Source: Aquimarina acroporae (GTDB taxonomy: Bacteria; Bacteroidota; Bacteroidia; Flavobacteriales; Flavobacteriaceae). From it: a stretch of 64,000 nucleotides of DNA. The stretch spans positions 1 to 64,000 of the forward strand of contig NZ_JALPRE010000003.1 of the NCBI RefSeq assembly GCF_023195925.1, in the 5' to 3' direction. This document shows, piece by piece, positions 24,907 through 35,728 of this stretch (positions are counted from its first letter, which is position 1; each line of letters begins with the position of its first letter). The notes under the pieces were generated by a model. That model was not told the DNA's origin. It worked only from the letters and a program-made list of their open reading frames with translations, and searched no databases. A program made the translations under genes and the position numbers.

Positions 24907-27090
24907 ATGAAAAATGTAGTATTTTGTTTTCTTGTTATTCTATTTGGGTTTAATGCTATAGCCCAACAAAAACAAACCGATTCTATACGTAATGGTGTCG
25001 AAAAACTGGATGAGGTATTAGTGAAATCTGTTCGTGTTGATGCCGATTCGCCCATTACCCACTCCAACCTATCAAAAGAGGAGTTAGCAGAGCGTAATCT
25101 AGGTCAGGATATCCCAATTTTATTAAATTATTTACCTGGTGTAGTTACAGCATCAGATGCTGGCGCGGGTGTGGGATATACGTATATTAGAGTTAGAGGT
25201 AGTGATGCATCTAGGGTAAATGTTACGTTAAATGGGATTCCGTTTAATGATGCTGAAAGTCAAGGTACATTTTGGGTGAATTTGCCAGATTTTGCCTCTT
25301 CGATAGAGAATCTACAGTTGCAAAGAGGAGTAGGAACATCTACCAACGGTTCTGGAGCATTTGGTGCCAGTTTAAATTTACTAACCGATGCTGTTTCTGA
25401 AATTGCAAATGCTGAAATTTCAAATTCTTTCGGTTCTTTTGGAACAAGAAGACATAATGTAAAGTTTAGCACTGGTCTTATCAATGAGCAAATAGAAATA
25501 GCAGGTCGTTTATCTGCTATTGCTTCAGACGGATATATAGATCGAGCATCTTCAGATTTGAAATCTTACTTTTTACAGGGGTCTTTTGTTGATGAGAATA
25601 CATTGATTAAGGCAATTGCGTTTGGAGGCCACGAAATTACCTATCAATCCTGGTTTGGAATCGACGAAGCTACTTTAGAAAGTGATCGTACTTTTAATCC
25701 TGCAGGGCAATATACCGATGAAAATGGAAATACAAGATTTTATGATAATGAAGTAGATAACTACAAACAAGATCATTATCAGTTGCATTGGAATCAAAAA
25801 TATAACAATAATTGGTCAACAAATCTTGGATTGAATTATACCTACGGAAGAGGGTTTTTCGAACAGTATAGAGAAGACGAAGATTTTGCTGATTACGATT
25901 TTACACCTATTGTGCTAGGAGGAGAAACAATTAACACCACAGATTTAATTCGTCGTAGATGGTTAGATAATGATTTTTATGTTGTAAATGCTTCTGCTAA
26001 TTATAAAAACAATACACTCGATGTTGATTTTGGAGCATTTTTCAGCCATTATGATGGAGATCATTTTGGAGAAGTGATCTGGGCTCAAAATGCAGGAGGT
26101 TCAGAAATCAGAGATCAGTATTACTTCGGGAATGGGACCAAAAATGAATTTACAATATTTGGGAAAACTACCTATAGAATCAATGACAAATGGAGCGGTT
26201 TTGTCGACTTACAGGGGCGTTTTGTAGATTATGAAACTAGTGGAGAAACGTCAGATAGAGTTCCTTTAGAAGTTGATGAAAGATATGAGTTTTTTAACCC
26301 AAAATTAGGGGCGACCTATCAGGTTAATAAAGAAAATCAGTTATATGTTTCTTATGCAAGAGCCAATCGTGAACCAAGAAGGAGTGATTTTGAAAACGGA
26401 ATAAACACAGCAGAACGATTGAACGATATAGAATTGGGATGGAGATTTGCCAAAAAACGAACAATAGTCAATACTAATATTTATTATATGTGGTATAGGG
26501 ATCAGTTGGTATTAACTGGTGCTTTGGACGATGTTGGAGCGCCTATTCGAGCAACTAGTGGTGAAAGTTATCGCCTGGGGATAGAAATCGATGCAGATAT
26601 TACACTTTCAGACAAGTTTGTTGTAAAACCAAATATATCGCTTAGTGCAAATAAGAATAAAGATTTTGTTACTTCAAGAGATGGTAGCCTGGTTAATTTG
26701 GGAGATACCAATATTTCGTATTCTCCAAATGTGGTAGCTGGAAATATGTTCATATACCAACCAATAAAAAATCTACAGATAGGATTTTTGTCAAAATTTG
26801 TTGGCGAGCAGTACATGGGTAATATCGATAGTGAAACCTCTAAACTTGATAGTTTCTTTGTGAACGATCTAAACATTGTTTACGAGATTAAAAACATCCC
26901 GGTTTTCAGCTCTATCGTGCTCACAGGGCTGGTGAATAATGTTTTCGATGAAGAATATGTGTCCAATGGATACTTCTTTACGTTTGATGACGATTTTACC
27001 AATCCAGGAACTGTTACCACTGTAGAAGGAGCAGGGTTTTATCCTCAAGCAGGAATTAATTTTCTTGCTGGAGCAACACTAAAATTTTAA
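24907..27090 (+). CDS. TonB-dependent outer-membrane receptor, probably for thiamine or a precursor
   Basis: A 727-aa receptor with signal peptide (MKNVVFCFLVILFGFNAIAQ), plug domain at about 45-165 (DIPILLNYLPGVVTASDAG, YTYIRVRGSDASRVNVTLNG) and a beta-barrel ending in an aromatic residue (GATLKF). There is no N-terminal carboxypeptidase-like or SusC-type extension. The TPP riboswitch upstream and the thi operon downstream imply import of thiamine or its pyrimidine or thiazole part; the exact ligand is not shown. Energy would come from TonB-ExbBD encoded elsewhere. Confidence 0.92.
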   Translation: MKNVVFCFLVILFGFNAIAQQKQTDSIRNGVEKLDEVLVKSVRVDADSPITHSNLSKEELAERNLGQDIPILLNYLPGVVTASDAGAGVGYTYIRVRGSDASRVNVTLNGIPFNDAESQGTFWVNLPDFASSIENLQLQRGVGTSTNGSGAFGASLNLLTDAVSEIANAEISNSFGSFGTRRHNVKFSTGLINEQIEIAGRLSAIASDGYIDRASSDLKSYFLQGSFVDENTLIKAIAFGGHEITYQSWFGIDEATLESDRTFNPAGQYTDENGNTRFYDNEVDNYKQDHYQLHWNQKYNNNWSTNLGLNYTYGRGFFEQYREDEDFADYDFTPIVLGGETINTTDLIRRRWLDNDFYVVNASANYKNNTLDVDFGAFFSHYDGDHFGEVIWAQNAGGSEIRDQYYFGNGTKNEFTIFGKTTYRINDKWSGFVDLQGRFVDYETSGETSDRVPLEVDERYEFFNPKLGATYQVNKENQLYVSYARANREPRRSDFENGINTAERLNDIELGWRFAKKRTIVNTNIYYMWYRDQLVLTGALDDVGAPIRATSGESYRLGIEIDADITLSDKFVVKPNISLSANKNKDFVTSRDGSLVNLGDTNISYSPNVVAGNMFIYQPIKNLQIGFLSKFVGEQYMGNIDSETSKLDSFFVNDLNIVYEIKNIPVFSSIVLTGLVNNVFDEEYVSNGYFFTFDDDFTNPGTVTTVEGAGFYPQAGINFLAGATLKF

Positions 27091-27163
27091 GTAAATGAGG
27101 GTTAGAAATTTGATTTTTAACCCTTGTTTTTAAACAAGTTTAAGTACATTTATACCAACATTA

Positions 27164-27250
27164 AACTTTAGGGGTGACCTTTACCATATGTTGAGGTCTG
27201 AGAAATACCCTTTGAACCTGATGCGGTTAGTACCGACGAAGGGAAAAGTT
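27164..27250 (+). promoter_or_regulatory. TPP riboswitch (THI element) of the thi operon
   Basis: A canonical THI box: GGGGTGACC at 27171, GTCTGAGAAATACCC, TTTGAACCTGATGCGGTTAG, TACCGACGAAGGGAAAAGTT. Stem P1 pairs AACTTTAGGGG with the GGGAAAAGTT end. It is followed directly by a terminator-like hairpin, giving a transcription attenuation layout in front of thiS. Confidence 0.97.
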
Positions 27251-27284
27251 AAAATTGCATATTGTTATATGTAATTTTTCTTCT
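27251..27284 (+). terminator. Attenuator hairpin following the second TPP riboswitch
   Basis: AAAATTGCATAT pairs with ATATGTAATTTT around a TGTT loop (one G-T pair), then TTCTTCTC. The stem is AT-rich but 12 bp long and begins at the last base of the riboswitch, the expected position for a ligand-controlled terminator. Confidence 0.6.
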
Positions 27285-27330
27285 CATAGGTGTATCCTAC
27301 CTAAAGTTTATGGAATTAATCATATAAGAT

Positions 27331-27531
27331 ATGACCGTAAACGTAAACAATCAATCTCAGTCTATTTCAGAAAATAGTTCGATAGCGACATTATTAGCAG
27401 AGCTACAAATTACTGTTAATGGTATAGCTGTAGCCCTAAATAACGAAGTGATCTCAAAGGAAAATTGGGGTCAGATAACTCTTAAAAATGAAGATCAAAT
27501 TACCATTATCCGTGCTACACAGGGAGGGTAA
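27331..27531 (+). CDS. thiS: Sulfur carrier protein ThiS
   Basis: A 66-aa ubiquitin-like carrier that ends in the required GG (RATQGG). The C-terminal glycine is adenylated and turned into a thiocarboxylate that gives sulfur for the thiazole ring. First gene of the thi operon, 81 bases after the riboswitch. Confidence 0.95.
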   Translation: MTVNVNNQSQSISENSSIATLLAELQITVNGIAVALNNEVISKENWGQITLKNEDQITIIRATQGG

Positions 27532-27547
27532 ACAATACTTTTTATAA

Positions 27548-29443
<1,896 letters not shown>

Positions 29444-29458
29444 TAGTATTGCGATACC

Positions 29459-30058
29459 ATGTTAATAGTCATTACCTCTGAAGGCATTGTTGAGAATGAG
29501 GCACTAAAAATTAATGCATTGTGTAAAGCTGGTTTAGAAAGATTACATCTTAGAAAACCAGGGTTTAGCGACGATGGATACAGAGCGCTGCTGGATCAAA
29601 TAGAGCCTAAGTATTATGATAGAATAATGCTTCATGAGTGTCACCAATTGAGCCATGAATATTCGCTAAGAGGAATTCATTTGCAAGAACAAGCCAGAAG
29701 AGATTTAGGAGACGCTTTACATGTAACGATACAGGTATACACAAACAAAAATCTAAAAGTATCTAGTTCTTTCCATTCTATTGAAGATATAGAAGAACAT
29801 ACAGGAGTTTTTGAATATGTGCTATTAAGTCCTGTTTTCAGCTCGATATCCAAAGTTGGGTATGAGGGTAAGGGTTTCGATGTGAACCATCTTGATGAAT
29901 TTGTGATTGGTATGGGGGGGATTAATGCAGAGACTCTTCTGCCAACATTTAAACTAGGGTTTAAAGGTGTAGGAGTTTTGGGTGGTATTTGGAATACAGA
30001 CAATGAGCTGGAAAGTTTCAAAGAAATTTATAATAAGTTGAAAGAAGTATATCATTAA
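29459..30058 (+). CDS. ThiE/TenI-like thiamine phosphate synthase family protein
   Basis: A 199-aa TIM-barrel protein of the ThiE/TenI family (LERLHLRKPGFSDDGY, RGIHLQEQARRD, YVLLSPVFSSISKVGY, GMGGINAETL). A canonical thiE lies two genes downstream, so this copy may act like TenI, the thiazole tautomerase, or as a second synthase. It starts 15 bases after thiC. Double ThiE-like genes around thiD are common in Bacteroidota thi operons. Confidence 0.85.
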   Translation: MLIVITSEGIVENEALKINALCKAGLERLHLRKPGFSDDGYRALLDQIEPKYYDRIMLHECHQLSHEYSLRGIHLQEQARRDLGDALHVTIQVYTNKNLKVSSSFHSIEDIEEHTGVFEYVLLSPVFSSISKVGYEGKGFDVNHLDEFVIGMGGINAETLLPTFKLGFKGVGVLGGIWNTDNELESFKEIYNKLKEVYH

Positions 30059-30065
30059 ATTAAAA

Positions 30066-30836
30066 ATGAAGACTCGACCTTTTGTATTAAGTATAGCCGG
30101 TTTTGATCCTTCTAATGGGGCTGGCCTTACTGCAGATGTAAAGACATTTGAAGCTTTGAAGGTATATGGTTTGTCGGTATGTACTTCAAATACAATTCAA
30201 AATGATATAGACTTTGTCTTTTCTCATTGGGTAGATTTTGACGTTATAAAAGCACAACTTGAAGTATTATTTAAGCGCTTTAAAGTAGAGTTTGTGAAAA
30301 TTGGAATTGTTCAAAACTGGGAAATGTTGAATAGCATAATTGATATGGTTCTAGATCAAAATAGAGACATAAAAATTGTTGTAGATCCGGTATTGAAATC
30401 TAGTTCAGGTTTTAGTTTTCATAATGCATCAATAGCATCCTGGATGAAAACTGAAAAACAGTTTGAAGAAATTTTGAATAAGATCTATCTACTTACTCCA
30501 AATTATAGGGAAATTGAACATCTGTTTCCCGATAAAAATGTAGATGAAACGATTCAAGCGATAAGATCCAAAACTAACCTTTTACTTAAGGGAGGTCATA
30601 GAAAAAATGAAGTCGGTAAAGACGAGCTATATACCAAAGATGGTAAATATTATGCTTTACAACCAAAAAGAAAAGATATTTCAGAGAAGCATGGTAGCGG
30701 ATGTGTTTTATCTTCTGCTATTCTGGCTCATCTTGCTCTTGGTTTTTCGCTACACAAAGCATGTTTTAAAGGAAAGCGATATGTAGAGAAGGTACTAAGT
30801 TCAAATAAGAATCTTTTGGGATATCATCGTATATAA
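30066..30836 (+). CDS. thiD: Hydroxymethylpyrimidine/phosphomethylpyrimidine kinase
   Basis: A 256-aa ribokinase-like enzyme that phosphorylates HMP and HMP-P. Seen: SIAGFDPSNGAGLTADVKTF at the start, VVDPVLKSSSG, LLKGGHRKNE, and the anion hole KHGSGCVLSSAI. Seven-base gaps on both sides show a tight operon. Confidence 0.95.
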   Translation: MKTRPFVLSIAGFDPSNGAGLTADVKTFEALKVYGLSVCTSNTIQNDIDFVFSHWVDFDVIKAQLEVLFKRFKVEFVKIGIVQNWEMLNSIIDMVLDQNRDIKIVVDPVLKSSSGFSFHNASIASWMKTEKQFEEILNKIYLLTPNYREIEHLFPDKNVDETIQAIRSKTNLLLKGGHRKNEVGKDELYTKDGKYYALQPKRKDISEKHGSGCVLSSAILAHLALGFSLHKACFKGKRYVEKVLSSNKNLLGYHRI

Positions 30837-30843
30837 AGGAGTT

Positions 30844-31467
30844 ATGAAAGAGATTAGATTACAATATATATCACAAGGAAACACGCCTCAGGAGCATCTT
30901 CAAAAGATAGAAGAAGTATGTCGAGCTGGAGGTAAATGGATACAATTAAGGTTGAAAAACACTGATGCTGCTACATCATTAACCACAGCATTAAAATGTA
31001 GGGAGATTTGTGACCGATACGAAGCACTATTAATCGTAAATGATCAGGTGAGTGTCGCTAAAGCAGCGATGGCTGATGGCGTTCATTTAGGTTTGAATGA
31101 TATGAGTCTTGTAGAAGCAAGAAATATCTTAGGAGATAATTTTATTATTGGAGGTACAGCAAATACTCTAGAAGATTGTTTGGATCATGCAGAAAATGGT
31201 GCTGATTATGTAGGATTAGGACCATTTCGATTTACGTCAACCAAGAAGAAATTAAGCCCTATTTTGGGGTTAGAGGGATATACAGAAATTCTTTCCGAAT
31301 TTAATCAGTACAAGGGTAAAGTGCCTGTTGTTGCGATTGGAGGAATAGGAATAAGAGATATTGAAGGCCTTAAAGCTACTGGAGTTTCTGGGGTAGCCGT
31401 TTCAAGTATGCTAAGTGAGCCTAAAGGGTTGAAAGAGAAAATAGAAAACATTAAAAACACTTTTTAG
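30844..31467 (+). CDS. thiE: Thiamine phosphate synthase
   Basis: A 207-aa TIM-barrel enzyme that joins HMP-PP and thiazole phosphate. Canonical pattern: WIQLRLKNTDAAT, LIVNDQVSVAKAAMADGVHL, GGTANTLEDCLDHAENGADY, GLGPFRFTSTKKK, VVAIGGIG and VSSML at the phosphate site. It is more typical than the ThiE-like copy at 29459 and is taken as the main synthase. Confidence 0.93.
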   Translation: MKEIRLQYISQGNTPQEHLQKIEEVCRAGGKWIQLRLKNTDAATSLTTALKCREICDRYEALLIVNDQVSVAKAAMADGVHLGLNDMSLVEARNILGDNFIIGGTANTLEDCLDHAENGADYVGLGPFRFTSTKKKLSPILGLEGYTEILSEFNQYKGKVPVVAIGGIGIRDIEGLKATGVSGVAVSSMLSEPKGLKEKIENIKNTF

Positions 31468-31476
31468 TTTAAAAGA

Positions 31477-32250
31477 ATGGATACATTAAAGATCGCAGAT
31501 AAGGAATTTTCATCAAGATTGTTTACCGGTACAGGAAAATTTAGCTCGTCTAGGTTTATGAGAGATGCATTGTTAGCGTCTGAAAGCGAACTTGTAACAG
31601 TAGCCTTAAAACGTGTTGATGTTCATAAGGATAATGATGATATTCTAAATCATTTACAACATGATCGTATACATCTACTACCCAATACTTCAGGGGTAAG
31701 AGATGCTAAAGAAGCCATTTTTGCTGCTCAATTGGCCAAAGAAGCATTGGGAACAAATTGGGTAAAATTAGAAATTCATCCCGATCCCAAGTATTTATTA
31801 CCCGACCCAATAGAAACATTGAAAGCGGCAGAAGAATTGGTGAAACTTGGTTTTGTTGTCATGCCATATATTCATGCAGATCCTGTATTGTGTAAAAGGT
31901 TAGAAGAAGTAGGGGTGCAATGTGTTATGCCGTTAGGCGCTCCAATAGGAAGTAACAAGGGATTAAAAACCTTAGAGTTTTTAGAGATTATTATTGATCA
32001 AAGTAATGTTCCTGTAATAGTGGATGCTGGAATTGGTAGTCCTTCTCATGCAGCGCAAGCAATGGAAATCGGTGCCGATGCAGTTTTGGTGAATACCGCT
32101 ATAGCAGTTTCTCAAAATCCGGTGGCCATGGCCAAAGCTTTTAAAATGGCAGTTGAAGCAGGTAGAATGGCATATAATGCAAAGTTGGCCCCGGTTAAAA
32201 AACATGCCGAAGCTAGTAGCCCTTTAACAAGTTTTTTAAATGAATCATAG
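31477..32250 (+). CDS. thiG: Thiazole synthase
   Basis: A 257-aa TIM barrel that builds thiazole phosphate from DXP, dehydroglycine and ThiS thiocarboxylate. Seen: [29 protein letters not shown] with the Schiff-base lysine, [33 protein letters not shown]. Its end overlaps thiH by 11 bases, matching their joint function. Confidence 0.97.
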   Translation: MDTLKIADKEFSSRLFTGTGKFSSSRFMRDALLASESELVTVALKRVDVHKDNDDILNHLQHDRIHLLPNTSGVRDAKEAIFAAQLAKEALGTNWVKLEIHPDPKYLLPDPIETLKAAEELVKLGFVVMPYIHADPVLCKRLEEVGVQCVMPLGAPIGSNKGLKTLEFLEIIIDQSNVPVIVDAGIGSPSHAAQAMEIGADAVLVNTAIAVSQNPVAMAKAFKMAVEAGRMAYNAKLAPVKKHAEASSPLTSFLNES

Positions 32251-33355
32251 TTTTAAAAATATATTTGACGAGTACAATTGGGATGAAGTTTTAAATACCA
32301 TTATATCCAAAACAGAAGATGATGTTCTTCGCGCCTTGGGTGCTTCCAAAAGAACTTTAGATGACTTTATGGCTCTAATATCTCCTGCTGCAAGACCATT
32401 TTTAGAAGAAATGGCTCGTCAAAGCAATATGATTACCAAAAAACGTTTTGGAAACACGATACAAATGTATGCTCCGTTATATCTTAGTAATGAGTGTCAG
32501 AACATCTGTACCTATTGCGGTTTCAGTATGACCAATAAGATTCCCAGAAGAACATTAACCGATGAAGAAATACTTAAAGAAGTAGCATATTTAAAAAGCA
32601 AAGGGTACGATCATATTCTTCTGGTTACCGGTGAAGCAAATAAAACGGTTGGTGTAGATTATATCAATAATGCAATACAACTTATTCAATCACATGTAGC
32701 AAATATTACGATCGAAGTACAGCCGTTGAATGAAGAAGATTATAGCACATTAATTGAAAGTGGGTTGTATGCTGTACTGGTATATCAGGAAACATATCAT
32801 CAAGATGAGTATAAGAAACATCATCCCAAAGGAAAGAAATCGAATTTCAATTACCGATTAGACACTCCAGATCGTTTGGGTAGAGCGGGGATTCATAAAA
32901 TTGGCTTAGGGGCGCTTTTTGGGTTAGAAGATTGGAGAGCCGATAGTTTTTTTACGGCTCTACATTTAAAATATCTTCAAAAGACCTATTGGAAAACAAA
33001 GTATTCAATTTCATTTCCCAGATTACGGCCGCATAGTGGAGGTTTAGAGCCCAAAGTAGCGATGACTGATGCCGATTTGGTACAATTAATTTGTGCATAC
33101 CGACTTTTTGATGAAGATGTAGAATTATCTCTTTCTACTCGTGAAAGTGAAATATTTAGAGAACACATCGTTAATCTCGGAATTACTTCAATAAGTGCAG
33201 AGTCTAAGACCAATCCTGGAGGATATGTTGTAGAGCCTCAGTCGTTAGAGCAGTTTGAAATCTCTGATGAACGTTCAACAGAAGAAGTCGTTACAATGCT
33301 AAAAAATCAAGGCTTAGAAGTAGTCTGGAAAGATTGGGAATATAACTGGAAATAA
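32240..33355 (+). CDS. thiH: 2-iminoacetate synthase
   Basis: A 371-aa radical SAM enzyme that cleaves tyrosine to give dehydroglycine for ThiG. The cluster motif is C86, C90 and C93 (CQNICTYC), followed by [23 protein letters not shown] and LRPHSGG are also typical. It is the last gene of the operon; no thiF follows, and a lipoprotein gene converges 2 bases beyond its stop. Confidence 0.97.
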   Translation: MNHSFKNIFDEYNWDEVLNTIISKTEDDVLRALGASKRTLDDFMALISPAARPFLEEMARQSNMITKKRFGNTIQMYAPLYLSNECQNICTYCGFSMTNKIPRRTLTDEEILKEVAYLKSKGYDHILLVTGEANKTVGVDYINNAIQLIQSHVANITIEVQPLNEEDYSTLIESGLYAVLVYQETYHQDEYKKHHPKGKKSNFNYRLDTPDRLGRAGIHKIGLGALFGLEDWRADSFFTALHLKYLQKTYWKTKYSISFPRLRPHSGGLEPKVAMTDADLVQLICAYRLFDEDVELSLSTRESEIFREHIVNLGITSISAESKTNPGGYVVEPQSLEQFEISDERSTEEVVTMLKNQGLEVVWKDWEYNWK

Positions 33356-33357
33356 CC

Positions 33358-33792
33358 TTAGTTAGAAATAATAAGTGTATTTCCGTTTTTTTCTACCCTA
33401 TATGAAAGAAGAGGACGCCCGCCTTCACCCTGTATTTGTTGGCCAAATGAAGTGATTTCATACATATTTTCATTTCCACAATTTGATACCGCTCTAGTTC
33501 CCTCCACACTTAATGCCGAACAATCACTAGGAGGAATGTTTGGGTCACTTAATTCGTATGCAAAAAACTGTTGATCATTTTGGTTGTACAGGATCAATCC
33601 TCGAATACCTCGACCATCGGTTCTATCTACTTCTATTCCTCCCGGAAACCTCAGGTTTACGAATTGAGGTAAATTAAGGTTGATTTGAGCTGTAAAACTT
33701 ACATTTGGTAAATTTGGATTGTTTTGATTTCCGTCATCACTGCTACAAGAAGTTATAAGAATAAGGCCTAATAGGAATGCAATCTTTTTCAT
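33358..33792 (-). CDS. Small lipoprotein of unknown function
   Basis: A 144-aa protein with a lipoprotein signal peptide (lipobox ITSC, then SSDDGNQNNPN), so it is probably attached to the outer or inner membrane. The mature part has two cysteines (DCSALSVEGTRAVSNCGNENM) and resembles small Bacteroidota lipoproteins with a Rieske-like sequence pattern, but the cluster ligands are not complete. No terminator separates it from converging thiH. Confidence 0.7.
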   Translation of the reverse strand: MKKIAFLLGLILITSCSSDDGNQNNPNLPNVSFTAQINLNLPQFVNLRFPGGIEVDRTDGRGIRGLILYNQNDQQFFAYELSDPNIPPSDCSALSVEGTRAVSNCGNENMYEITSFGQQIQGEGGRPLLSYRVEKNGNTLIISN

Positions 33793-33850
33793 ATCATTAT
33801 TATTGTAAAGGCAAATTACGTAAATTTGTAATCTTCCATGAAATTTTTGT

Positions 33851-33890
33851 TATCTTTGAATAACAAATCCCATTTTCTATGGGATTTTTT
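33851..33890 (+). promoter_or_regulatory. greA promoter and 5' stem-loop
   Basis: TATCTTTG (33851-33858) is an exact -7 match. Only seven bases on, AAATCCCAT and ATGGGATTT (33865-33887) form a stem followed by TTT. With the expected start point the mRNA would begin with this hairpin. It may stabilise the 5' end or, less likely so close to the start, cause early termination. Confidence 0.55.
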
Positions 33891-33913
33891 GTATTTATAT
33901 AAACGATGAAGTT

Positions 33914-34390
33914 ATGAGCAAAGTATCTTATTATACTGCAGAGGGGCTAAAAAAATTAAGAGATGAACTAAATAATCTTAAAGATATAGAACGCCCTAAA
34001 GCTTCTCAAGCTATTGCAGAGGCGCGTGACAAAGGAGATTTAAGTGAGAATGCTGAGTATGATGCCGCAAAAGAAGCACAAGGATTATTAGAGATGCGAA
34101 TTTCTAAATTAGAGGAAACGCTGGCTAATGCGCGTTTAATAGACGAATCTCAATTAGATACATCTAAGGTTTTAATTCACTCTACGGTGAAGATTAAAAA
34201 CCAGACCAACGGCGCACAAATGACGTACAAATTGGTTGCGCAAAGTGAAGCCGATTTAAAAACTGGGAAAATATCTGTAGATTCTCCTATTGGTAAAGGA
34301 TTACTGGGTAAAAGTGTAGGAGAAGTTGCAGAAATTCAGGTTCCCAACGGAATCATGAAATTTGATGTTGTAGAAATCACCAGAGAATAA
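33914..34390 (+). CDS. greA: Transcription elongation factor GreA
   Basis: A 158-aa secondary-channel factor that rescues backtracked RNA polymerase. N-terminal coiled coil with the acidic tip (AEARDKGDLSENAEYDAAKE) and C-terminal FKBP-like domain (ISVDSPIGKGLLGKSVGE). Length is normal. Its own promoter lies upstream and a strong terminator downstream. Confidence 0.97.
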   Translation: MSKVSYYTAEGLKKLRDELNNLKDIERPKASQAIAEARDKGDLSENAEYDAAKEAQGLLEMRISKLEETLANARLIDESQLDTSKVLIHSTVKIKNQTNGAQMTYKLVAQSEADLKTGKISVDSPIGKGLLGKSVGEVAEIQVPNGIMKFDVVEITRE

Positions 34391-34413
34391 AAATAAATTT
34401 TAGTTATGTAAGG

Positions 34414-34443
34414 GCCTTTTTTAGAATTAAAAAAGGCTTTTTT
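34414..34443 (+). terminator. Intrinsic terminator of greA
   Basis: GCCTTTTTT and AAAAAAGGC arms with an AGAATT loop, followed by TTTTTT. Confidence 0.8.
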
Positions 34444-34505
34444 ATGTTTTCGACTTGTAAAAAATAATTATATTTCGAGATCATAAACCGACTAAAATTA
34501 ATTTA

Positions 34506-34895
34506 ATGCCTACCCTATTCACTAAAATTATTAATGGAGAAATTCCGTCTTATAAAGTTGCCGAAGATGAGAATTTCTACGCATTTTTAGACATTAGTCC
34601 AAATGCAAAAGGACATACTTTGTGTGTACCCAAAAAAGAAGTAGACAAAATATTCGATCTTGGGGAAGACGAATATCTTGAGCTTATGCGATTTTCAAGG
34701 AAAGTTGCCAAAGCTATCGAAAAAACAGTTACTTGTAAACGAGTGGGAATTGCTGTTGTTGGATTAGAAGTTCCTCATGTTCATGTGCATTTGATTCCGA
34801 TAAATGAAATGAAGGACATGACCTTTCAACATAAAATTTCTATGTCAGAATCAGAATTTGAGACACTGGCATCAGCCATTCAATCAAATTTATAA
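34506..34895 (+). CDS. HIT family protein
   Basis: A 129-aa histidine-triad protein with the motif VPHVHVHLIP (H-x-H-x-H). These nucleotide-binding hydrolases (HINT-type) act on adenylated amines and similar compounds. Also typical are TKIINGEIPSYKV and FYAFLDISPNAKGHTLCVPK. The next gene starts within a few bases, so the two form an operon. Confidence 0.93.
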   Translation: MPTLFTKIINGEIPSYKVAEDENFYAFLDISPNAKGHTLCVPKKEVDKIFDLGEDEYLELMRFSRKVAKAIEKTVTCKRVGIAVVGLEVPHVHVHLIPINEMKDMTFQHKISMSESEFETLASAIQSNL

Positions 34896-34901
34896 TTGTT
34901 T

Positions 34902-35315
34902 ATGCAAAATTCAGATGTTAAATTGTCCCTCACTCTACGAATTGATTGGAGTGAGATGGACACCTATCAGCATGTCAATAATGTTAATTTTATGAAGTAC
35001 ATGCAAAGTGCACGTGTACAGTTTTGGGATGTTACAGGATTGGCTAAGCTATATGACGAAACCAAAAAAGGACCTATGTTGGTTTCTACGAAATGTGATT
35101 TTAAACATCCATTGTTTTTCCCAGGAAATGTAACTATAGAGACCAAAGTAGAATTTATTAAAAATTCGAGTTTTGGATTACATCATATGCTCTATAACGA
35201 TGATGGCGTGCTTTGTGCCGAAGGACATGACGTAGCTGTGTGTTTTGATTTTAATATTGATCAAACTTTTAAGATTAGCGACGATCTGCGACAAATAATG
35301 TCTAAGTACTCATAA
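34902..35315 (+). CDS. Acyl-CoA thioesterase, 4HBT hotdog family
   Basis: A 137-aa hotdog-fold protein. RIDWSEMDTYQHVNNVNFMKY matches the 4-hydroxybenzoyl-CoA/YbgC pattern, with the catalytic acidic residue and HVNN region. The frame allows a TTG at 34896, but I take the ATG at 34902, 6 bases after the HIT stop. Substrate not predictable. Confidence 0.88.
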   Translation: MQNSDVKLSLTLRIDWSEMDTYQHVNNVNFMKYMQSARVQFWDVTGLAKLYDETKKGPMLVSTKCDFKHPLFFPGNVTIETKVEFIKNSSFGLHHMLYNDDGVLCAEGHDVAVCFDFNIDQTFKISDDLRQIMSKYS

Positions 35316-35317
35316 GA

Positions 35318-35683
35318 CTATGAAGTTAAGCCTAGAAGTTCTGGATGGCTGAAGTAAATATACCCTAAACTCAATATGGTAATGAGTATAAAAACTATAG
35401 CATAAGATAAACCTGTAAATTTTGTAGAACCTGGTTTAGCGGTAATGGTCTTTCTGTGATAATCATAAACTCGTTCGATATCTGGAGTCCATCGTCCGGG
35501 AAAAATTTGAGTACCGCATTTACTACAATGAATATTATCCAGTACTTTTTTGTTGGTTTTAATTATAAAGCTAGAGGTTTTTTTTTCTTGCATAAAAGAA
35601 AGTACCATACCGTCAGTAGCATAACATTCTGGACAATTGTTGGTTAGATTTGCCCTCTTTAGAATTATATGTTCAGTTTTCAC
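35318..35683 (-). CDS. Zinc-ribbon membrane protein of unknown function
   Basis: A 121-aa protein. Two cysteine pairs (CPEC near residue 18 and CSKC near residue 53) suggest a zinc ribbon. One hydrophobic helix lies near the C-terminus (SYAIVFILITILSLGYIYF). The ribbon would face the cytoplasm. I know no function. It is 45 bases from the histidine kinase start-side neighbour on the same strand and converges on the thioesterase gene. Confidence 0.65.
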   Translation of the reverse strand: MKTEHIILKRANLTNNCPECYATDGMVLSFMQEKKTSSFIIKTNKKVLDNIHCSKCGTQIFPGRWTPDIERVYDYHRKTITAKPGSTKFTGLSYAIVFILITILSLGYIYFSHPELLGLTS

Positions 35684-35728
35684 CTTGAGTAGATTTTGAA
35701 TCTATATAACGCTCTATTGTAGTTATTG

